A DNA stretch of 11,240 bases from DASWIV01 sp036397475 (GTDB lineage Bacteria > JAJVIF01 > JAPKYR01): NCBI GenBank assembly GCA_036397475.1, contig DASWIV010000391.1:1-11240 (forward strand), given 5' to 3'. The notes beneath the pieces were generated by a model. That model did not search any database. It saw only the letters and a program-made list of their open reading frames with translations, and was not told where the DNA came from. The position numbers and the translations under genes were made by a program. This document shows, piece by piece, positions 6,393-11,240 of this stretch; within the stretch, counting starts at the first letter, position 1, and each line of letters starts with the position of its first letter.

Positions 6393-9300
6393 ATGACAAG
6401 GTCTACCACCATCACTACCTTAATAATCCTGGCAGTTTTATTAATAATCGGATGTTCCGGCAATTCAAATCCCGTAGCACCCGATACTTTCGGAGAAAAT
6501 TCTCCCTCCAATCTCACATCGCAGTCCGACCCGGCCGACAATCCGGTTGGCGGACATGAACTGTGGGGCTTCTGGCAGGGCGACTACAATCTCGAAACAG
6601 GGGAGTTTGAGTTCATCCCGCTGCGTGACGTCCAGTTTCACCTGAACGCCACGGGTCCCCTTAATTCAGCGATACCCGGCCTGAGCATAAATATAAACAC
6701 ATTCACTCCACCGTCGGGAAATATAGATTTCGATCTGACGATCCAGCACCCGTTCCCCGGCACGAATTTCCGCGGATTCGACACGTGGGGTATTGTCATG
6801 GGAGCGGGCGATACGCAGACATCGTCGCTGGACCCCGGCGCGGTATTTCCGTCACCGCGCGGAATGCGAATTCTGAATGCCGATGGCCTGACCAGATGGT
6901 GGAACGCACAGGAGTTCATGTCGCCGGGATTCTACGGATTCACTCCGGGCAAGCTCGGACCCAATGGATTCAAGGCACAGACAACAATCAACCAGTACAA
7001 ATATTTCGCGGATATCCTTCAGCCGACCGATCCCGTTTCCCCGACAGTTAACACTGTAAACCGTGGAACGTTTTCAACCGATGGATCTCCTCCGACAGTA
7101 ACAAGAAATTATCAGATACAGTTCCCTATCGGACCGAACGGTCCCATCTTCGCGTTCCAGTACGCGATCGCTTCGAACTGGTCGTTCCCCACAGGGTCAA
7201 GTCCTCCGCCAAAACCGGTAGTGGATTTCCCGATGGAGGCTAACTGTCCCGAAGCTTACAACATTCAGGTGCGTACAGCCGGTACGACAGCGTGGTACAT
7301 TAACGAGAATGACCTGGGCGGAAACATAAATTTACAGATAGAAGTGTTCGACTGGGGAGCACCGACCAATCCGGGTGGAATAGACACCGAGATAGCATCG
7401 ATATGGGTTGAGTCGCCAACACTATTCCCAACCGCAATAAATATTCCGAAAGTCTCAACTCCAGGATCTCAGCCAACCAGTGGAATTTACATGACCCAGA
7501 TTCAGAACGTGACCCCGGCAGGACTTGAAAACCAGGAAATCCTGGTAACTGTAAGATCATCCGATCCGACAACATACGCGCCCCCGATAAATGGTCCATC
7601 GTATCCTGCCGGAGCATCACTGGCGGCTTATGCACTGGTAGAGATTCCAATATCGAACATCAAACCTACGGAAGATACCATCACGGTTGAAAGTCCGAAC
7701 GGCGGAGAAACGTGGGAAGAAGGTTCTCTTGCAACAATAAACTGGTCGTGGTCGGGAAGTATTCCGACTGTCAATATCGATCTTTCACTCGACCATGGCG
7801 CTACCTTCCCGATCAGTATCGCGACAGGCGAACCGAATGATGGGGATTTTGAAATATCCAATGTTCTCGCGGCGTGGGTATCTAATGACGCGAGAATCAG
7901 GGTATCGGATTCACTCCAGCCGACGATTTTCGATGTTTCGGATGACGATTTCAGCATTGTGCCCCTCGGAGAAAAAACGCTTTTCATCAAAAATCCTGAC
8001 GGTGGCGAACAATGGCAGGCAGGCGGAAATGAAAAGGTCGACTGGGATTCAACCGGCGACATTCCGCTTGTGGACATAGCGCTTTCACTCGACAGCGGCG
8101 CGACTTTCCCGATAGACATCGCGACAGGGGAAGCGAATACGGGAACTTTCGATGTGTCGCCTCTTCTTGACTGGGTAACCGATACTGCCAGAATCAAGGT
8201 GAGCGATTCAGCCGACAGCCTGGTATTCGATGAATCGGACGAAGATTTCTCGATAAAGGAAGATGTAGAAAAAACGATCACGGTCATTAAACCGAACGGC
8301 GGAGAGATCTGGGTCAAGGGCGGAACGGCACCCGTCCAATGGTCGTCGACCGGAACCATCCCGGAAGTAAACATCGACCTGTCCCTGAACGCCGGATTAT
8401 CATATGACATAATTCTTGGCACCAATATTCCCAACACCGGCAATTTCAATGTAATGCCTGTCGGGCAATGGGATTCAATGAATGCCATGGTGAGAATCAG
8501 CGATTCTACGGACCCATTTATTTCCGATGAATCTGACAATGTTTTCAGCATTGTCGAACAGCAGCAGGTTGAGGTAACTATTCCGAATGGCGGCGAAGTC
8601 TGGAATATCGGCGAACCGCAGCAGGTCACATGGACTTGGCAGGGCGTATTCCCTACCGTGAACATCGACCTGTCTCTCGATGAAGGCGATAACTGGCCGA
8701 TCAATATAGCGACTGACGCACCCAATATCGGCTTCTTCGATATAGATTCAATGCCGGGTCCCGATTCCGACAAGGCGATGATCCGTGTAATGAATTCGGA
8801 TAATCCATCCGTGTTCGATACTTCAGACGATGTCTTTACACTTGTCGCCGAAGTACCGCCGAGCATCACCGTTGAGGCCCCGAATGGCGGGGAAATTTTC
8901 ACCGGTGGCTCGACGACAGACATCTTATGGTCGTCCATAAATGTTTTCGGACAGGTGAAGATCGAGTACAGATTCGCTGACGTGGATCCGTGGATAGAAT
9001 TAACCGCGGGAACCGACAACGACGGGGTATTCAAATGGAATTCGATCCCGAATGCAGGTACGTCGGAAGCGAAAGTTCAAGTTACCAGTGTGGATAATCC
9101 CCTAGTATTCGATGAGTCGGATGGCCACTTCACGATAACCGCGGTTGCCAATACCATAAATCTGATCGCACCGAATGGCGGCGAGCATATGGACAGCGGC
9201 GGCCAGTTCACCATCGAGTGGGGATTTACCGGAACCATCACGTCTGTAAATATAGATCTTTCCACCGATGGCGGCATTAATTTCGACGATCCTGTCGCAA

Positions 9301-10862
9301 CAGGCGTTCCGTCAACCGATTTTTCGTACAACTGGGATCCTATACCGTTACTTGAAACTTATAACGGCATCATCCGAATCGCGGATGCAAACGATCCGGG
9401 TACCTTCGATATGAGTGACAATCCATTTGAGATTGTTCCCCCGGTAATCGACACGGTAACACTCACATCACCCGACGGAGGCGAATTGATGGATGGTGGA
9501 GGCGACTGGGAGATCACCTGGACATTCACCGGAAGCATCACAACCGTTGAATTCGACCTTTCTACAGATGGCGGTTCAACATGGCCGGACACAATAATGA
9601 CAGATGTACCTGTCGATGACTTGTCAGCTATATGGGATCCGATCCCATCCATCAACACAACCGATGCAATGGTCAGGATCAGGGACACATTCAACGCCGG
9701 TACATTCGATGAAAGTAACGGCACTTTTGAGATTCAGTCCACCAATCCAACAGGATGGAATCCGAAAGTCGATCAGACCCAGCTTATTCCGGCTGATCCG
9801 GTCCCGAACCAGCTGGGTGTCGAACCCGATATCGCGGTATACAACGGCGGATTCGATGACCAGAGTGTCGGCGAAATTGTCGATCAGACAGATGATACTT
9901 TCTACAAATACAACGATGATTATTCGGACACTTCCGGCATCACATGGCAGTATGGAATCGCGGATGTCGGTCCGTTCCATAAATTTGACGTTCTACCTGA
10001 CGGATCAAGATTGTTCCTGACACTGGCCGGAACCGACCCGTGGAATCCTCCAAATGTGAATGACCCGACTCACAGCGTTTTCTCTACACATGACAACACA
10101 ACAGGGACGGGCTCGTACGTCCTGTTCGGGGATGGCGGCGTTCCGGATCCGGATGCACTTCCATTCAGGCAGGCTGTCGACTGGTCGTGCGGAGTTCCGG
10201 GCGGTATCAGCGATGATGAAGGTTACCAGCTGAATATATTCAGCCCGGAGAACGACGTATTCACTCACGACGGGAACATTCTTCTCGCTCACTGGATTCC
10301 ACCTTATACCAATGTCGAAATGACCGGCATGCTTGTCGACGCAAGTACTCAGGGTGGAGGAACAGGAGATGTTGACGACACCAATCCGGACATCATGGCA
10401 CTGGCTGTCGATGACGCTACCGATCTTGTAATTGGAACCGGAGTCGACGAGGTCCCGGCGTTTTGGATCCTCGATTCAGCCGGAGAAATCCAGTGCATTC
10501 TCGCTGACTGGGTTGAGCTGGCGGTTGTGGTCTATGACAACAAGATCGACAGCGAAGAGTTCGGAACCGCAGTTCCGGTGGATTTGACCATCGGCAACTC
10601 ACTGGATTTCGATTACCAAGTAACCGCCGGCGGATTCAACTGGGTCTGTGTGCTTCTGGACAATGGCGACGGAACATGGTCGGTCGGAGTATGGGAAGCT
10701 GACTTCCTTACGGATCCCGGTGAAATCACCGAGATCGGAATTTCACCGCCGGTTACCGGAATACCGCTATCCATCGATTTCGAACCAAATGATTTTGAAA
10801 TTCATGTCCTTTCCGATAACGGCGGGACAATTGAAGTTACAGTTCTAGATTACACACCGTAA
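6393..10862 (+). CDS. Giant repeat-containing surface lipoprotein
   Basis: I do not recognise a named family for the whole protein. The 1489-residue product starts with MTRSTTITTLIILAVLLIIG followed by Cys21, a signal peptide and lipobox, so it should be lipid-anchored at the cell surface or in the periplasm. A GTG at 6354 would add 13 residues, but it has no ribosome binding site and would bury the signal peptide; AGGT lies about 9 bases before the ATG at 6393. Residues 22-44 form a Ser/Asn/Pro linker. Residues about 45-428 are a globular region with FDTWGIVMG (129-137) and LNADGLTRWWNAQEF (161-175). Residues 429-1117 are seven tandem Ig-like repeats resembling the Kre9/KNH-like domain. Residues 1118-1489 are an unassigned, Asp/Gly-rich, probably beta-rich region. 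A surface adhesion, binding or scaffold role is inference. The stop is TAA, 15 bases before the next gene. Confidence 0.9.
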   Translation: MTRSTTITTLIILAVLLIIGCSGNSNPVAPDTFGENSPSNLTSQSDPADNPVGGHELWGFWQGDYNLETGEFEFIPLRDVQFHLNATGPLNSAIPGLSININTFTPPSGNIDFDLTIQHPFPGTNFRGFDTWGIVMGAGDTQTSSLDPGAVFPSPRGMRILNADGLTRWWNAQEFMSPGFYGFTPGKLGPNGFKAQTTINQYKYFADILQPTDPVSPTVNTVNRGTFSTDGSPPTVTRNYQIQFPIGPNGPIFAFQYAIASNWSFPTGSSPPPKPVVDFPMEANCPEAYNIQVRTAGTTAWYINENDLGGNINLQIEVFDWGAPTNPGGIDTEIASIWVESPTLFPTAINIPKVSTPGSQPTSGIYMTQIQNVTPAGLENQEILVTVRSSDPTTYAPPINGPSYPAGASLAAYALVEIPISNIKPTEDTITVESPNGGETWEEGSLATINWSWSGSIPTVNIDLSLDHGATFPISIATGEPNDGDFEISNVLAAWVSNDARIRVSDSLQPTIFDVSDDDFSIVPLGEKTLFIKNPDGGEQWQAGGNEKVDWDSTGDIPLVDIALSLDSGATFPIDIATGEANTGTFDVSPLLDWVTDTARIKVSDSADSLVFDESDEDFSIKEDVEKTITVIKPNGGEIWVKGGTAPVQWSSTGTIPEVNIDLSLNAGLSYDIILGTNIPNTGNFNVMPVGQWDSMNAMVRISDSTDPFISDESDNVFSIVEQQQVEVTIPNGGEVWNIGEPQQVTWTWQGVFPTVNIDLSLDEGDNWPINIATDAPNIGFFDIDSMPGPDSDKAMIRVMNSDNPSVFDTSDDVFTLVAEVPPSITVEAPNGGEIFTGGSTTDILWSSINVFGQVKIEYRFADVDPWIELTAGTDNDGVFKWNSIPNAGTSEAKVQVTSVDNPLVFDESDGHFTITAVANTINLIAPNGGEHMDSGGQFTIEWGFTGTITSVNIDLSTDGGINFDDPVATGVPSTDFSYNWDPIPLLETYNGIIRIADANDPGTFDMSDNPFEIVPPVIDTVTLTSPDGGELMDGGGDWEITWTFTGSITTVEFDLSTDGGSTWPDTIMTDVPVDDLSAIWDPIPSINTTDAMVRIRDTFNAGTFDESNGTFEIQSTNPTGWNPKVDQTQLIPADPVPNQLGVEPDIAVYNGGFDDQSVGEIVDQTDDTFYKYNDDYSDTSGITWQYGIADVGPFHKFDVLPDGSRLFLTLAGTDPWNPPNVNDPTHSVFSTHDNTTGTGSYVLFGDGGVPDPDALPFRQAVDWSCGVPGGISDDEGYQLNIFSPENDVFTHDGNILLAHWIPPYTNVEMTGMLVDASTQGGGTGDVDDTNPDIMALAVDDATDLVIGTGVDEVPAFWILDSAGEIQCILADWVELAVVVYDNKIDSEEFGTAVPVDLTIGNSLDFDYQVTAGGFNWVCVLLDNGDGTWSVGVWEADFLTDPGEITEIGISPPVTGIPLSIDFEPNDFEIHVLSDNGGTIEVTVLDYTP
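7677..9743 (+). repeat. Seven tandem Ig-like repeats of 97-100 codons
   Basis: The units start at 7677, 7977, 8274, 8565, 8862, 9153 and 9453. Each opens with a strand ending in P-[ND]-G-G-E, then W or another hydrophobic, G, and a hydrophobic-x-W motif. Five of the seven share [IA]DLS or ALS followed by acidic/Gly residues, and all end in a D-x-S-D/N-x-x-F-x-I/L pattern. The pattern resembles bacterial Kre9/KNH-type Ig-like domains. Units 1 and 2 are also close at base level: CTTTCACTCGAC near 7782 and 8082, and ATCGCGACAGG near 7818 and 8118, a 300-base offset. Unit 5 is the most divergent, lacking the DLS motif. Units 6 and 7 resemble each other (STDGG, WDPIP). Confidence 0.88.
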
Positions 10863-10877
10863 ATGAGGTTACGAACC

Positions 10878-11060
10878 ATGAAGATAAAGAAAATCATCAC
10901 AGGAATAGTTCTGATTATCGCGATAGCGGGAGCGATCATGTTCGGGATACAGTCGCGGACTGTAGCGGCTGACACGAATCCGGGCGTGGCGAATACCGTT
11001 CAGACATTCGAACAAGCGTCCGAAGTCCCGCAGTCGGAGCTTCACAGGCCGGGGCAGTAG
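10878..11060 (+). CDS. Small secreted or membrane-anchored peptide, unknown function
   Basis: The 60-residue product begins MKIKKIITGIVLIIAIAGA and has a hydrophobic stretch at residues 6-24. A possible signal peptidase site follows Val-Ala-Ala (TVAA, then DTNPG). If cleaved, the mature peptide is under 30 residues, polar and ending in SELHRPGQ. If not, it is a single-pass anchor with a short outer tail. GAGGT ends 8 bases before the ATG at 10878, so I prefer this start over the ATG at 10863, which begins inside the preceding stop context. It lies 15 bases after the lipoprotein gene and is probably co-transcribed with it. The stop is TAG. The frame stays open after it to the window end, so a broken longer gene is possible. 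I recognise no family. Confidence 0.6.
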   Translation: MKIKKIITGIVLIIAIAGAIMFGIQSRTVAADTNPGVANTVQTFEQASEVPQSELHRPGQ

Positions 11061-11180
11061 CCTGGGAACCCGTACTGGAATAGCGTAACACTTCAGTGGT
11101 ACGTTGCTCAGGATTCCCGGGATGCCTGTGGACTATCTTTCTGTGAGTGGGCATCATCACTCGACGGCATCCCAGGCTAC
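11057..11180 (+). ncRNA. Candidate structured RNA element with alternative stems
   Basis: GTAGCCTGGGA (11057-11067) and TCCCAGGCTAC (11170-11180) form a perfect 11-bp stem. Inside it CGTAC/GTACG (11071-11075 with 11099-11103) and GAGTG/CACTC (11145-11149 with 11158-11162) make hairpins. Two other pairings compete with the outer stem: CCTGGGAA (11061-11068) with TTCCCGGG (11114-11121), and GGGATGCC (11119-11126) with GGCATCCC (11166-11173). I do not recognise a known RNA family. The pairings are seen; that this is a functional RNA is inference, and a transposon-like inverted-repeat element or coding sequence are alternatives. Confidence 0.4.
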
Positions 11181-11200
11181 CTGATTGGAGAAAACCAGCT

Positions 11201-11230
11201 ATGCGCACGCATGTGCGCATTTTTCTTTTC
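11201..11230 (+). terminator. Intrinsic terminator of the lipoprotein unit
   Basis: ATGCGCAC (11201-11208) and GTGCGCAT (11213-11220) form a perfect 8-bp stem with a GCAT loop, followed by TTTTCTTTTC. Counting the last stem base, the run is TTTTTCTTTT. It lies 140 bases after the stop of the small peptide gene and would end the plus-strand transcript. Confidence 0.85.
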
Positions 11231-11240
11231 TGCTATGATA

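Noticed and set aside
7628..9034. A 468-codon open frame antisense to the Ig-like repeats
   Set aside because: It mirrors the repeat periodicity and codon bias of the sense gene, has no recognisable family or ribosome binding site, and the sense frame has clear domains.
10936..11220. A 94-codon minus-strand frame opposite the small peptide gene and the terminator
   Set aside because: Its start lies in the terminator stem, its composition is Arg/Thr/Ser-rich without a family, and the plus-strand gene has a better start and ribosome binding site.
1..11240. CRISPR array, tRNA, rRNA or insertion sequence
   Set aside because: I saw no regularly spaced short repeats, tRNA-like cloverleaf, conserved rRNA segments or transposase reading frame on either strand.

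Overview
The window holds a conserved translation/transcription operon on the minus strand (about 1-5995) and, divergent from it, a two-gene plus-strand unit for a giant cell-surface lipoprotein and a tiny secreted or membrane-anchored peptide (about 6240-11230). The minus-strand order, in transcription direction, is rimP, nusA, ylxR, infB, ylxP (DUF503) and rbfA, with rbfA leaving the window at its left edge. This order is widespread in bacteria and gives little taxonomic resolution. The lipoprotein signal peptide with lipobox Cys, the roughly 100-residue Ig-like repeats carrying NGGE motifs, and the short N-P-V-A-P spacer after the lipobox suggest a Gram-negative-type, probably uncultured lineage. 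I cannot name the phylum. Base composition looks balanced, and no mobile element or foreign island is visible.

Minus strand. The operon has a good promoter at 5967-5995 (TTGCAT-N17-TATACA with an extended -10 TG). Its predicted transcript starts with a hairpin that shares bases with an intrinsic terminator lying just before rimP, which is an attenuator-like layout. rimP is followed by a gap of about 134 bp with a possible second promoter and a leader inverted repeat. nusA then starts at a TTG codon fixed by a GGAGGT ribosome binding site. nusA and ylxR overlap by 23 bp, and infB, ylxP and rbfA follow closely. All products act on the ribosome or RNA polymerase: RimP and RbfA in 30S maturation, IF-2 in initiation, NusA in elongation and termination. 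NusA ends in a domain that reads like the RNA polymerase alpha C-terminal domain, followed by an acidic tail.

Divergent intergenic region (5887-6392). It contains the operon leader and promoter, two 27-bp direct repeats differing at one base, a 7-bp-arm palindrome, and a possible extended -10 promoter for the plus-strand unit. No gene is evident in it.

Plus strand. A 1489-residue lipoprotein has an unassigned N-terminal domain, seven tandem Ig-like repeats (7677-9743) and an unassigned 372-residue C-terminal region. Fifteen bases later, with its own ribosome binding site, comes a 60-codon gene with a signal peptide or anchor. Beyond its TAG stop lie nested, partly mutually exclusive inverted repeats and a strong intrinsic terminator at 11201-11230. 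The same frame also stays open past the TAG to the window end. The most unusual signals are this 3' element, the rimP leader and the NusA tail.
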